A stretch of 62,451 bases of DNA, taken from assembly GCA_964419225.1 (NCBI GenBank), contig CAYQPF010000011.1:1-62451 (forward strand). The letters run 5' to 3'. The stretch is from CAYQPF01 sp964419225. GTDB taxonomy: Bacteria; Cloacimonadota; Cloacimonadia; Cloacimonadales; CAYQPF01. Positions within the stretch are counted from its first letter, which is position 1; each line of letters starts with the position of its first letter. The notes beneath the pieces are model-generated. The model saw only the letters and a list, made by a program, of their open reading frames with translations, was not told the DNA's origin and did not search any database. Positions 36,501 through 45,601 of this stretch are shown piece after piece. Both the position numbers and the translations under genes were made by a program.

Positions 36501-39122
36501 GCCTTCATCAGCTCCTATATCCGGTGTTGAGGCTCTGCTGCTCCCGTCTATATCATAAGACTCCTGACTCACTGCGCTCCCCCCGCTCTCTACCTGTGTG
36601 GCCAGATCAGTTTTGATGTGCAGATTATAAGGCGAACTGACACTTAAAAACGGTGGATTTTCTGTCACAGAAGCACTTTCTCTCGGACTTAACAATGTCT
36701 TTACACTGCTCAAAGTTTGGACATTATTTGTTCCATCTGAAAACAGGAGATTCTTACTTCCCGGAGTCCCTGCATAAAAAAGATTGTGGTTGGAATTAGC
36801 CGAAAGGTTGGCATAATTTGTAGAAGGATATCTGAAACCTATAGCCGCACTTCCGGTACTCATATTACAATTGTTCACCAGAATATTATTCCGGCAATCA
36901 ACTAACGTATTTTGTGAGATTATATTCAATGCTGCACTCTTATTACTCACTCCCGTTGAAGTATAATCCAGAAGTACAGAATTATAATACACTTTACTAT
37001 CACTGCCTCCCACATTAATTCCGGCAGTATTATTCAAAACAAGACTGTTAGTGGTTCCTGCTGTGGCTTTGATATCATAAACCATATTGTTGAAAATGTT
37101 GCTGTAAGTCGTTACTGTATAAATTCCGTTTACTACACCTGTCGAAGTCCCGTTATATACTAAATTATATACTTTGTTTTTCTTGATGTTACTCGTTCCG
37201 CCATTACAATAAACTCCGTGGCAATTGCCTGAAGAACTCAAACCGTTGATTTCATTTGCAGTGATATTAAATACTGAACCGGCCTGACCGTATATTCCGT
37301 AAACAGCACTCGTACTGCTTGTGTTCAATTGGGAGATTTGATTATTAAATATTGTTAGCGTATTACAACTACCTAAGGCTGAATGAATACCATAAATCCC
37401 GGCATTGTTTGTATTAAAACTGATCTGCGTATTGGATACGGTTAAATTGGAGTTATAGCCAATATAAACGCCCCATGCAGGATAATTGGATCCGCCCACT
37501 CCTGTGATGGAACTTGTGCCCGATTCACTATTACTGATTGTGTTCTGATCATCATAATAAGATGAATTACCCAGCAGATAATAACCATAACTGCAATCCG
37601 TGATCTGATTATTCAAAAATTGATTATCTCTGTTAATTGCACTCGCAGTCCCGGCATTGTTAACCAATGCTATTCCTTTCGACTGAGAATTACCCTTACT
37701 CAGATCAACAACACAATTTTTGACTACATTGTTCTCACATCCGTCTGTCAAAGAACCTGCAAAATAGAATCCCAATTCCAAAGAACTTCCACTGCCTGCC
37801 TGCCTAAGGGTAAATCCGTCAAAAGTTATGTAATCTGCAGAATTTACTTTTATTATTGCCTCGTTCGCCGAGATCGTGCCATATCTCTGGATTATCGGAT
37901 TGACTCCTGATCCATATTTCTGGAATACAATTGGTTTAGCCGAGGTTCCTGTGGTTGTAATTTCCACTGAATCTGTAAAGGTTTCCCCTGCTTTGATGCG
38001 GAATAAAATGCCTCCGCTTCCTGTACCCAGGTCATTCAACTCCTGCACAGCCTGCTTTAAGGTACTGTAAGTTTCGCCTGTTCCGATAACTTTTATTCCA
38101 TTCAGAGGATACCGGATTGTCCTGCTTCCGGATGGATTGGCACTATCAGGTGTCCGGGTTATTCCTCCCAGAACAAACTGACTGCCCTGTGCATCCAGGG
38201 TATGATATTCTACAGCAGAATTCTTCACATCCAATGCTAACCAAAAATAATTATTCCCTGCCTCCAAAGTGAAACTCAGCGGGAAAGTTAATGTCGAACT
38301 GCTGATCGAGCTGAGCGATCCGATCTGATAGGCTGTACTGAAAGTTGCTGAACTGCCTGTGTAATAGAGTTTTGCTCCTGAAATATCACTGGTGTAGGTG
38401 CCGTTATTCAATTCAAATCCCATCTGACTCAAGGTCAAAGGAGTTGTAGAGCCAGCTGTGCTGATATTGGTTAATAAAAGCGGTTGATTCAAAGAATTAT
38501 TCAACAAATAATTTGTATTTGGCTGAGAACAGTTAGCTGATACATAGGTCATCTGGGCATATAAAGATATCTGAATATTGGGTCTGTAAGCATTAACTGT
38601 CCCGTTTGAAGATGGGGGAGTGGTGTCTGCCTGCCAGCTTTGATGCCCGCTTGTCTGCTCTGTGTAGGTGAATTTGGGTATCTGGGATGTACCCGTTGCC
38701 CCGAGATTAGCTTCACATAAAACCATTAAATTATTGGCCGTATAATCAAAAGGAGTACTCAAAGTGATTTCTTTCCACCCGGTCGAACTGAATACGACAT
38801 TTCCCGCATACACCAAAGTGGCACCGGAAATCGTATTAGCCCAGGTATCAGCAGATAAAGTTGAGCTAACGGTACTTTTGATATAAATCTTTACAGGAAT
38901 GCTCACAGAACTGTTGTTACTGACCTGCCATTTCAAAGCAGAAATACTCCCGTAAACCCCGATTTCTGAGGCAGTATAGAGCGATGCACTCCGTCCGTAT
39001 CCATACCAGGAATTGAAAGGATTATTGCCCTCAGTTGTAGCCGTACCAATGGTTATGTTCTGTTGTGCATTTATACTAAGAACAAAGATAAATAGCATAA
39101 TAATGAAGTAATACTTTTTCAA
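33543..39122 (-). CDS. Giant secreted right-handed beta-helix protein with type IX sorting domain
   Basis: An 1859-residue exported protein, signal peptide MKKYYFIIMLFIFVLSINA. After a ~190-residue jelly-roll-like N-domain and a SusD-independent Ig-like part, two parallel beta-helix regions (~370-900 and ~1060-1480) show repeated NN.I....-type coils with short Asn/Gly turns, as in pectate-lyase-like surface proteins. A C-terminal sorting domain follows (NAYPNPFNPVTTIPFSL then GVYFYKM). Start is TTG 39122, with GGGGGAT eight bases upstream. Likely surface-exposed adhesin or glycan-binding protein; no catalytic residues recognised. Confidence 0.83.
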   Translation of the reverse strand: MKKYYFIIMLFIFVLSINAQQNITIGTATTEGNNPFNSWYGYGRSASLYTASEIGVYGSISALKWQVSNNSSVSIPVKIYIKSTVSSTLSADTWANTISGATLVYAGNVVFSSTGWKEITLSTPFDYTANNLMVLCEANLGATGTSQIPKFTYTEQTSGHQSWQADTTPPSSNGTVNAYRPNIQISLYAQMTYVSANCSQPNTNYLLNNSLNQPLLLTNISTAGSTTPLTLSQMGFELNNGTYTSDISGAKLYYTGSSATFSTAYQIGSLSSISSSTLTFPLSFTLEAGNNYFWLALDVKNSAVEYHTLDAQGSQFVLGGITRTPDSANPSGSRTIRYPLNGIKVIGTGETYSTLKQAVQELNDLGTGSGGILFRIKAGETFTDSVEITTTGTSAKPIVFQKYGSGVNPIIQRYGTISANEAIIKVNSADYITFDGFTLRQAGSGSSLELGFYFAGSLTDGCENNVVKNCVVDLSKGNSQSKGIALVNNAGTASAINRDNQFLNNQITDCSYGYYLLGNSSYYDDQNTISNSESGTSSITGVGGSNYPAWGVYIGYNSNLTVSNTQISFNTNNAGIYGIHSALGSCNTLTIFNNQISQLNTSSTSAVYGIYGQAGSVFNITANEINGLSSSGNCHGVYCNGGTSNIKKNKVYNLVYNGTSTGVVNGIYTVTTYSNIFNNMVYDIKATAGTTNSLVLNNTAGINVGGSDSKVYYNSVLLDYTSTGVSNKSAALNIISQNTLVDCRNNILVNNCNMSTGSAAIGFRYPSTNYANLSANSNHNLFYAGTPGSKNLLFSDGTNNVQTLSSVKTLLSPRESASVTENPPFLSVSSPYNLHIKTDLATQVESGGSAVSQESYDIDGSSRASTPDIGADEGSFILQDTSAPLVSYTVLTNSTVSAVKTLNVTFTDVSGTDLNTHKPRVYYKKSGDANSFGVANNNSGNGWKWVEGTSQLTLDYSKLRTTPVLGDVIQYFVVAQDISTNANLGAEPGTGFAGTSVSDISTAPTSPNSYQIVNSFAGNYNIGIYANCQYTNLSGINGVFNALNQGVVSGNITLTIVGNVTETSAVALNQMVEEGAGNFTITVVPHEAATHSLQLGQDSDGIIELNGADRVIFDGRYGGSGSYLKFKLVDGVSTNTPTNGLVIGTGSKNITVRNCLFSNLYQSNANAGVVLQGDNDDVLIESCTFEANGSGIIIQGSSQNISSNVVINNNIIGTDDSAKYLLRYGIYSQYSDNLTITNNTIKNIITSNANPAGLVLSTGTTNAVVNANKISGIYYDRSNSTGAWGIDIDTYNMTSNLLISNNVVYNILSKGWNNLDNDALAGIRIRNFSGGIKLYNNSVNLYGYSDNSMITYNAALFIANTTANLRIRNNIFKNSISNRTTAGSKSFIIASDVIKTAFKELDNNIYYCSGTQGTLGRYLYNDVTSLTQWRTNLEKDINSFVANPHFASETDLTPSNSDTTAYYINGKGYPLSEVDKDYLQNTRNTLVTQGPTDIGAYEITPPEGISPTPAVISSPVANTDLNCMVSNMELGTIRFNAGGTLPTAINMYYYSGTSITSAPDGRSVSRSYWEASASGGSNFSYKLTLKYQDTDLGELDESSMLIAKRSSTVWEILAPANGYFYQRDLTNNTLTVYGTNLKTFSEFVFVNPLGDETLPVNLSTFNGTYLEADNSVAIKWMTENQSDALGYNLYRSSDNNYLNSLRINNSIITEGIEQSTACSYSYTDNALEDSDLYYYWLEDLSYEGTSHIMGPILVKVVHNSSDGPEIPLITELKNAYPNPFNPVTTIPFSLKKSGQVMIEIFNIKGQRVSKLMDTELAAGYHKVIWKGLNNNNQKVGSGVYFYKMQAGETVQIKKILLLK

Positions 39123-39206
39123 AAATCCCCCTTAACTTACATCCTCTAAATAAATCAGATAAAATTATATCATACAGCTATTCATGTCAAATTAAAAAAA
39201 CTTCAG

Positions 39207-39545
39207 ACCTGTCCGACCTGTCTGACTATGCTCAATCCTTATCCCAAACACCTTAATCCTTTTCTACTGACACCCGATACCTGGCACACCTTTCTCTTGT
39301 CCGTGTTAGTCTGTGAAAGTCCGTATAAGTCAGTGTTCCGATCTATCTGTGACCATCCGCCTAATCAGCGTCATCTGCGTTCTATTAAGCGTCCCTTTTC
39401 CGAAAAATCATCTCTCTCCCCCAACTCTCAACTCTCAACTCTCAACTAATTAACCTGCGGGTTTCGATATTTCTTTCCCCTCCCTTCACTAACAATTAAC
39501 AACTAATAACTAACAACTATCCCTCTCCATCCTTGGTGTTCATAC
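39207..39545. repeat. Composite intergenic repeat block (inverted relative to 588-1039)
   Basis: This ~540-bp spacer has no gene. It holds a decamer pair CAGACCTGTC/CGACCTGTCT (39208-39230), four decamers CTTGTCCGTG, TTAGTCTGTG, AAAGTCCGTA, TAAGTCAGTG (39296-39335), a degenerate ATCTGCG-type array (39345-39384), heptamers CAACTCT x3 plus CAACTAA (39422-39449) and TAACAAT/TAACAAC units (39490-39517). CCTGCGGGTTT (39453-39463) and CCATCCTTGGTGTTCAT are reverse complements of parts of the other blocks. Confidence 0.82.
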
Positions 39546-39665
39546 TGTAGTTTACAAATCTAAAACAATGCTTGTTTTTGCACTTTTGCTGACTATTCAC
39601 ATTGACATAAATCCTTGTTATAAATTTATTCTCTGAAATTATTCTCATTTGTAAGGAGGTCTATT

Positions 39666-40796
39666 ATGCATAAAAGCATGAGATTATTACTCTGCATAAC
39701 AACCCTATTTATTCTTATCGGAAGCAATCTCTCTGCAAATAAAGCAGAACTGCATTCACAGACAAATTGGAATCTCCAGCCATCTTTTAAGTACGATGCT
39801 TTGTGCTTTCTTAATATCATTTCTGCTGACCCTTTTTATACAAAATATTATAAGAAAGATTTTAAGACTTATAGCAATAAACTCACTCCTGAAGCCAAAA
39901 TTGCTATTACTAATTTGAAAAGGGTAATAAAAGACGAACAAAGTGATATTATCTCTGCTGCTTTATGTTGGTATTTTTCTGCCCTGCCGGACTCCACTCT
40001 TGACCAATTAATAAACACCACTTCCTCTGAAGAAGCAACATTAAGGGCATTTACAAACGCAAAGATGTTTGAGGAAAAAGAAGTTCAATATCTTGGAGCT
40101 TTAAGCAAAGACATGCATACTGTCTTCAGCTGGATGAAGCAAATCAGCTTTGATCAAGATTGGGAAACTCTCATTAAACCCAAAGTTGAGAAAAAGATTG
40201 AAAAAATTAACAAAGGACTCCCCAAATATAACGTCATCCATGAAGATGAAGTTCTTTTAGGCACTCCTCTCAAATCTAACATTATTACAGTTAATTTGCT
40301 TTACTACTGCCAACCCCACGGCATACGTATTACCGGAATTCAATTCCTGACAGATCAAAGCTACCCGTTCGAAACTGTTATTAGAAATGCGGCTCATGAA
40401 ATGATGCATCCGCCCTTTGACCTCAAAAATGATACTCTTCTTGTCTCTTTATTGAATACCTTAAAACAGGACAGCTTTCTGATGGACAAGGTAGAACATC
40501 ACAATCCTTCTTTCGGATACAACAGCTTCCTTGGATTTGTTGAAGAAGACTGTGTACAGGCAATTGAACAACTTTCCTGCCGCAATATGGATATTGCTAT
40601 CAAACCCCAAAAACGCTGGAAACACAGTGATGACGGAATGCATGTTCTCGCAGTAGCTATCTATTCTCTCATGCTCAAAGAAAACTATAACTCTAAAGAT
40701 GAAGTATTTCGTGATTTTCTCGTCCGCTTAATCCAAAGCGGTAAACTTGCTCCCGGTAATATTAAAAATCTTTATGATGATTTCTATAGAAAATAG
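39666..40796 (+). CDS. Exported putative metallopeptidase with HExxH motif
   Basis: A 376-residue protein with signal peptide (~1-24, ...GSNLSA). The central AAHEMMHPPF holds HEMMH at residues 244-248, and ~45 residues later FVEEDCVQAIEQ (~293) could give the third zinc-ligand Glu, a gluzincin-like layout. Mostly helical otherwise. I recognise no named family, so activity is inferred from the motif alone. AAGGAGGT precedes the ATG. It stands alone between a repeat block and a 233-bp spacer. Confidence 0.65.
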   Translation: MHKSMRLLLCITTLFILIGSNLSANKAELHSQTNWNLQPSFKYDALCFLNIISADPFYTKYYKKDFKTYSNKLTPEAKIAITNLKRVIKDEQSDIISAALCWYFSALPDSTLDQLINTTSSEEATLRAFTNAKMFEEKEVQYLGALSKDMHTVFSWMKQISFDQDWETLIKPKVEKKIEKINKGLPKYNVIHEDEVLLGTPLKSNIITVNLLYYCQPHGIRITGIQFLTDQSYPFETVIRNAAHEMMHPPFDLKNDTLLVSLLNTLKQDSFLMDKVEHHNPSFGYNSFLGFVEEDCVQAIEQLSCRNMDIAIKPQKRWKHSDDGMHVLAVAIYSLMLKENYNSKDEVFRDFLVRLIQSGKLAPGNIKNLYDDFYRK

Positions 40797-40929
40797 AATT
40801 GCTTAGGGTGATTCAGAATTACATAAACATGATGGAGTTTAGATGAAATTCCTGTATTCATTGTACCCAAAATTTCAATCCTTTATATATTATTTTTTTA
40901 ATTGGGAATATTCTGTTTGACAACTATTT

Positions 40930-40959
40930 CAACAAAATCATTCTGCAACGATTTTGTTG
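40930..40959. other. 10-bp inverted repeat in spacer
   Basis: CAACAAAATC and GATTTTGTTG flank a 10-base loop, 71 bases upstream of the beta-helix gene. No T-run follows. It could be a regulatory operator or a hairpin in the leader. Confidence 0.4.
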
Positions 40960-41029
40960 TAGAGACGTTAGCAGTGCTTGCCAACTCTCTTCAAATTTTC
41001 TATGAAAAAATATATAAAGGAGTGCTATC

Positions 41030-43804
41030 ATGAGAAAATTACCTCTCTTTCTCGTATTCGCTTTCGCGATTTTTAGTCTAATTCAATTAAATGCTACCAA
41101 AATCATTGATCCAGATGGTGATGGAGGATTTAATCTGGGTTCGACTTTCACTGATAACGGATGGACTGTTGTGAATGGATCAGCTACATCAACTCAAAAT
41201 CAGTGGACAATCGGATCTTGTGACAAAACCTTATTCGGTGCGAACAATGTTGCATATATAACTAATAACACAACAACACAAGCCTATAGTTACACCAATA
41301 ACGGGCCAATGTATATTGTGCATTTTTATAAAACAGTAACTTTCCCTGCAGGAGAAACAAACATCAAGTTAGCTTTCAATTGGAAATGCAATGGCGGAAG
41401 TTATGGATATGATGGGTTTCAAGTATCTTTAGCTAATACTACAGTTACCCCTGCTGCTTCAGCAACAGCCCAATCGGGAGCTGTTACTGCTGCAATAGTT
41501 ACCAATAGTACATATGTTGGCAATGTTTTTTATTATGGTCAAACAACTCCTAAAACCGAATGTATCACAATACCTTCCTCTGTAACGGGAAATTCAACTG
41601 CTGCTAAAACCAAAAGACTTATATTCACTTTTAGAATCGATGCCAGCAACGGATTTACCCCACCAGCCATTGATGATATTTCACTTATTAGTTTAAAAAC
41701 ACCATCGATGACAGGTATTTACTACATTAATAATACACTGCCTACAACAAACCCTATGGTTCACAATAATACCGGGAATTTTAACAATTTTGTTGATGCT
41801 GTTGATTATTTGAATACCGTTGGTGTCGGAGGACCCGTAACTTTTAAGGTGTCATCAAACCAAGTATTTACTCAATTATGTCCCAAAATATTTGCTACCG
41901 GTACATCTACTAATACAATTACTTTTGTAAAGGAAGGTACTGGCAATAATCCTCTGATTCAGATTCTAGGTAAAACTAAATATTATCCATTCGATTGTGG
42001 TATTAGTTTATGGGGAAGTGACTATATTACTTTTAATGGCATTGATATTGATGGTTCTGGTTCTACAGATGAATTAACTTGTGTTGAGTTTGGATATTTG
42101 TTAAGAAATGCATCACCAACCAACGGAACTCATCATGATGTAATTAAAAATTGTTCGGTTACTTTAAATAAGAATTATGGATCAGGGGTTGCACAATCAG
42201 GTGCTATTGTCGCAACAAATCATAGTAGTATAGGTGCATATAATGTCACAAGTGCAGATGGATTAAATAACAATAATAGTATTTTGAATTTTCAAGTATC
42301 CAATGCAACAAATGGTGTACTCCTCATCAACAATGCAATGAATTATTTTGAATCGGGGAATATTGTAGGGGTTGATGATGAATTAACCAAGCGAAACCTG
42401 ATCAGCAATATCAGTAATGCTTTTTACTCGATTCAGGCAATAACAGTATTTGGTCAAATAGGGTGTAAGGTTTTTAACTGCGATGTAACAGACATATATT
42501 CTCCAGCAGGAGATGTTGCGGGTATGTATATACAAACTCGTGGTGGTACTATCGGCTGTTACAATAATAAAGTTTACAATATACATGCAGGGTCTGCCGA
42601 TGTTTTAAAGACTTGTACAGGAATAGATATTACAAATTCGACCAATATTGCTAATGCCTCTGTTTATAATAATTGTATTTATGATATTCACCCATGGTAT
42701 GAAGGAAGTGATACAGGATTATATACAACGGGTCTATCCTGCAATGTTGGGAATGGCAGTATTGCCAAAATTATGAATAACACCATAGAAATTAATTTGC
42801 CATCAACCTCTTCTATGAGTTCAATGTGTTTACAAGCTTATGACGGCAACGTTGATGTTGAGGGTAATATATTAGTTAATACATCGGCTGGAACGAATCC
42901 AGATACTTTTCATCATTGTATATTTACGTCAGCTACAGATGGAATAGGCGGCTCAAGCTCTGTATCAAATTATAATGATTTATATCTTCCTAATAATATT
43001 GGGACAACAGGTAGTTTAGTAAGAGTTGATACAGAATATTATAACACTTTGACTGACTGGAAATCCTCAAGCTATGCAAAGGATATAAATTCAATCAGTA
43101 TAAATCCATTGTTTGTTTCAACAACAGATTTAACGCCCAACTCCAGTCAACTCAGTGCATACCCTGGATATACTACTCCGGCATGGCTAACCTATGATTT
43201 GGCTGGCAATTTGAGAAGCTCTTTTACTCCATCTGATTTAGGTGCTTATGCTTTTAATGTTGTTTCACCAGAGCCAGCTGTAACACCTAATCCAGCCAAT
43301 TCAGCTTCAGATGTATCTATAAATCCAACATTAAGTTGGTCACCCGGCTCAGGGCTTCTACCAACCGGCTATCATCTGTATTTGGGAACTGATAATCCTC
43401 CCACAAACCTGGTTAATGGTATGGATCTTGGAAATGTAGTATCTTATCAACCAGTCGTGTCACTTTTGAGTGGAGTACAATATTACTGGCAAATAGTGCC
43501 TTACATCGGTGGAAATAATGCTGTCAATTGTCCTGTTTGGTCATTTTCAACTATACTTGAATTGGAAATACCTGTTGTAAGTATTCAGGTCATTAATGGA
43601 ATTTCCGTACTTACCTGGGACAAGGTTACTAATGCCAATTCATATATCGTGAAGGGATCTGACATTCCTTATAATTCATTTACAGATATAACAGGAACTG
43701 GCACTTTCAGTAATACAGCAAACACTGTCTCCTGGTCTATACCTGCAACAGATAGTAAAAAATTCTTTAAAGTGATAGCATCGAGTACCTATCCTGCAAA
43801 ATAA
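41030..43804 (+). CDS. Secreted beta-helix protein with jelly-roll and Fn3 domains
   Basis: A 924-residue exported protein. Signal peptide (~1-22); a choice-of-anchor/jelly-roll domain (~25-220) with QWTIGSCDKTLFGANNVAYI-like sequence (core CDKTLFGANNVAY); a parallel beta-helix (~245-720) similar in style to the 1859-residue protein; an Ig/Fn3-like domain (~750-850; NPTLSWSPGSGLLPTGYHLYLG) and a small C-terminal beta domain. It lacks the type IX sorting domain of its relatives and ends KFFKVIASSTYPAK. AAAGGAG precedes the ATG. Function unknown; surface or matrix protein is likely. Confidence 0.78.
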   Translation: MRKLPLFLVFAFAIFSLIQLNATKIIDPDGDGGFNLGSTFTDNGWTVVNGSATSTQNQWTIGSCDKTLFGANNVAYITNNTTTQAYSYTNNGPMYIVHFYKTVTFPAGETNIKLAFNWKCNGGSYGYDGFQVSLANTTVTPAASATAQSGAVTAAIVTNSTYVGNVFYYGQTTPKTECITIPSSVTGNSTAAKTKRLIFTFRIDASNGFTPPAIDDISLISLKTPSMTGIYYINNTLPTTNPMVHNNTGNFNNFVDAVDYLNTVGVGGPVTFKVSSNQVFTQLCPKIFATGTSTNTITFVKEGTGNNPLIQILGKTKYYPFDCGISLWGSDYITFNGIDIDGSGSTDELTCVEFGYLLRNASPTNGTHHDVIKNCSVTLNKNYGSGVAQSGAIVATNHSSIGAYNVTSADGLNNNNSILNFQVSNATNGVLLINNAMNYFESGNIVGVDDELTKRNLISNISNAFYSIQAITVFGQIGCKVFNCDVTDIYSPAGDVAGMYIQTRGGTIGCYNNKVYNIHAGSADVLKTCTGIDITNSTNIANASVYNNCIYDIHPWYEGSDTGLYTTGLSCNVGNGSIAKIMNNTIEINLPSTSSMSSMCLQAYDGNVDVEGNILVNTSAGTNPDTFHHCIFTSATDGIGGSSSVSNYNDLYLPNNIGTTGSLVRVDTEYYNTLTDWKSSSYAKDINSISINPLFVSTTDLTPNSSQLSAYPGYTTPAWLTYDLAGNLRSSFTPSDLGAYAFNVVSPEPAVTPNPANSASDVSINPTLSWSPGSGLLPTGYHLYLGTDNPPTNLVNGMDLGNVVSYQPVVSLLSGVQYYWQIVPYIGGNNAVNCPVWSFSTILELEIPVVSIQVINGISVLTWDKVTNANSYIVKGSDIPYNSFTDITGTGTFSNTANTVSWSIPATDSKKFFKVIASSTYPAK

Positions 43805-43876
43805 TTAGCAAGAGAATAATAACTGTTCTCTGGTAAAGTATTCTTACCTAATAAATCAGTTCAAAACTAATTAACG

Positions 43877-43920
43877 CTGGATGATATTGGTTGAAAAACA
43901 CACCAATCAATATCATCCAG
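43877..43920. other. 13-bp perfect inverted repeat
   Basis: CTGGATGATATTG and CAATATCATCCAG flank an 18-base loop in the 378-bp spacer after the beta-helix gene. A strong mRNA 3' hairpin without a T-run, possibly a rho-dependent or processing end. The rest of this spacer shows nothing I recognise. Confidence 0.55.
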
Positions 43921-44182
43921 ATATTTAACCCGAATAGTGCAGTAGATCTTTATAACCTGACTGAAGCTAATGTACTTGAATGACTTACAATCTCACTCAC
44001 CATATATTTATTATATAACCTCGTTCGATTGCAAGCCCTCAAGCAACATGATCTTCGACTCAGTTGCAAACCTCTACTGCAAAATCCGGGATTAACTTTA
44101 CAATCACATTAAATGATAACTGCAAACATTGTAATATCAATACTTCTGATCATATTGTTGCCATTATCCTAAAGGAAATGTT

Positions 44183-44604
44183 ATGCTAAAGAATGAACTC
44201 TTAGAAATTATTACAAATTGTGAGAATTCAGAAGTAGAATTCAAACGCGATGATTTGAGACCGGAACAGATTGCTAAAGAGATAGTAGGTTTTGCTAATA
44301 TGTATGGAGTTCGTGTCTTTCTCAGAATTGAACCGATATCGAGATTTGCAGGTATGATGACCGTCTCGAAGTTATCAGTCCGAGAGCTTTACCAAATTCT
44401 ATGACTGTGGAAAAGATGATTGCAGGGAGAAGAACAGCGCGTAATTCTTTAATTATGGAAGTGTTGAGAGACTATCAATATGTCGATGCCAGAGGTATGG
44501 GCGTACGTACAAAAGTTATTCCGGCGATGAAGAATTTCAATAAGACAGAACCCTTATTCGAAGCTACAGAGGATTATCTGAAGACAACCATATTCTCAGG
44601 ATAA
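44183..44604 (+). pseudogene. Decayed AlbA_2/RecG-like ATP-binding regulator
   Basis: The 5' piece encodes ENSEVEFKRDD then RPEQIAKEIVGFANMYG, the start of an AlbA_2 (DUF domain of RecG-like/Schlafen-type proteins). A second frame, open from ~44340, encodes YDDRLEVISPRALPNSMTVE, then GRRTARNSLIMEVLRDY and GMGVRTKVIPAM, the C-terminal part of the same family. The ~300 residues normally between (rest of AlbA_2 and most of the ATPase-like domain) are missing and the frame is shifted. So this is an internally deleted remnant, possibly of a mobile or defence-associated gene. Confidence 0.82.
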
Positions 44605-44689
44605 ACACTTTTGCCAGTAACAATGACCTTACAAATGCCCCTATAAATCAGCAAAACTCACTGATTTTTTTATTTTTAAATAAGGGAAT

Positions 44690-45385
44690 TTACTTTTTGA
44701 TTGTTTCAACGAATATAGTTCTATTGGAAGCGTCTTTTGTTGTGTTGAGTATGGTGTTCAACAAAGTTTCTCTATAGCCTATGAAAAGTCCCAATTTTGT
44801 TAAATGTTTTACATTATATGAGTAAATTACCTGATTATATTCTTTAGACCATATTTCAACTAATACAGAAACATTGCATACAGGAGTTGGTAAAATCGTC
44901 GGTCCGGAAATGTTTGTTCCCAATCCGTTTAATGCTTGATTTAAATTGATATTGTACTCAATTTCCATTTCAACTCCTTCATCGATTGTAATATCTCTAA
45001 GGAAGATCAAGTATTCAATTTCATCTTTAGAAAGTGCATCCTTAACTTTTTTTGCATCTAATCCTGCATTAAAACCAATCGGTAAAAACTCTGTTTCATT
45101 TGTGTCTAACAGAACTCTGGTAATGGTTGCATTCGGAAAAGATTTTCTCAGACTTCTGGTGTACATAATTGTAAAATCGTTAAGAAAATTGCCGTAATTC
45201 GGAAAAACTGCACGGAAGGTTTTAATATAATCTTTCAGAATAACATTATCTGAGCAGGCAACAACTATTTTGGCTTTTTCTAATTTATCTACGGAGTATT
45301 GCTCATGGACAGACTCAACAGTATAATTTATATTCTGAGCACAGCTACAAATACAGAGAAGCAAAAGGAAAACCCAAGACTTCAT
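44690..45385 (-). CDS. Hypothetical lipoprotein
   Basis: A 231-residue protein with a short signal and a Cys-rich lipobox-like end (LLLLCICSCAQN). No known domain recognised. The mature part alternates helices and strands, with YLIFLRDITIDEGVEMEIEY and VCNVSVLVEIWSKEYNQVIYSY suggesting a beta-rich core. Such proteins often assemble on the outer-membrane inner face. GGAGG site before the ATG; monocistronic, divergent from rex. Confidence 0.65.
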   Translation of the reverse strand: MKSWVFLLLLCICSCAQNINYTVESVHEQYSVDKLEKAKIVVACSDNVILKDYIKTFRAVFPNYGNFLNDFTIMYTRSLRKSFPNATITRVLLDTNETEFLPIGFNAGLDAKKVKDALSKDEIEYLIFLRDITIDEGVEMEIEYNINLNQALNGLGTNISGPTILPTPVCNVSVLVEIWSKEYNQVIYSYNVKHLTKLGLFIGYRETLLNTILNTTKDASNRTIFVETIKK

Positions 45386-45541
45386 ACTCCCTCCAATGAG
45401 TGCCTAATAATTATAGATATTATCTTAATAATTTGGAAAGCATCGCCATGTCAATTGAAAACAGCTTTTTGGAAAACCTTTTCCAATAATGTGCCAGAAA
45501 TCTAACCGTGAAAAAAATATCGGAATAATGCAAAAATAATA

Positions 45542-45570
45542 TTGACAGGTTATTCGATATTTAATTATCG
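45542..45570 (+). promoter_or_regulatory. rex promoter with overlapping palindrome
   Basis: TTGACA at 45542-45547 is a good -35 box. The palindrome CGATATTTAATTATCG (45555-45570, 14 of 16 positions symmetric) lies exactly where the -10 region should be, a placement expected of a repressor site. Rex autorepression is common, but the sequence differs from the classic TTGTGAAN4TTCACAA site, so Rex binding is a guess. Confidence 0.45.
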
Positions 45571-45601
45571 GTTATGTGTAAGTTGAAAATATGGAGGTAA
45601 G

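Noticed and set aside
39123..39665. Possible small genes in the spacer before the HExxH protein
   Set aside because: All open frames there consist of repeat words and lack ribosome sites.
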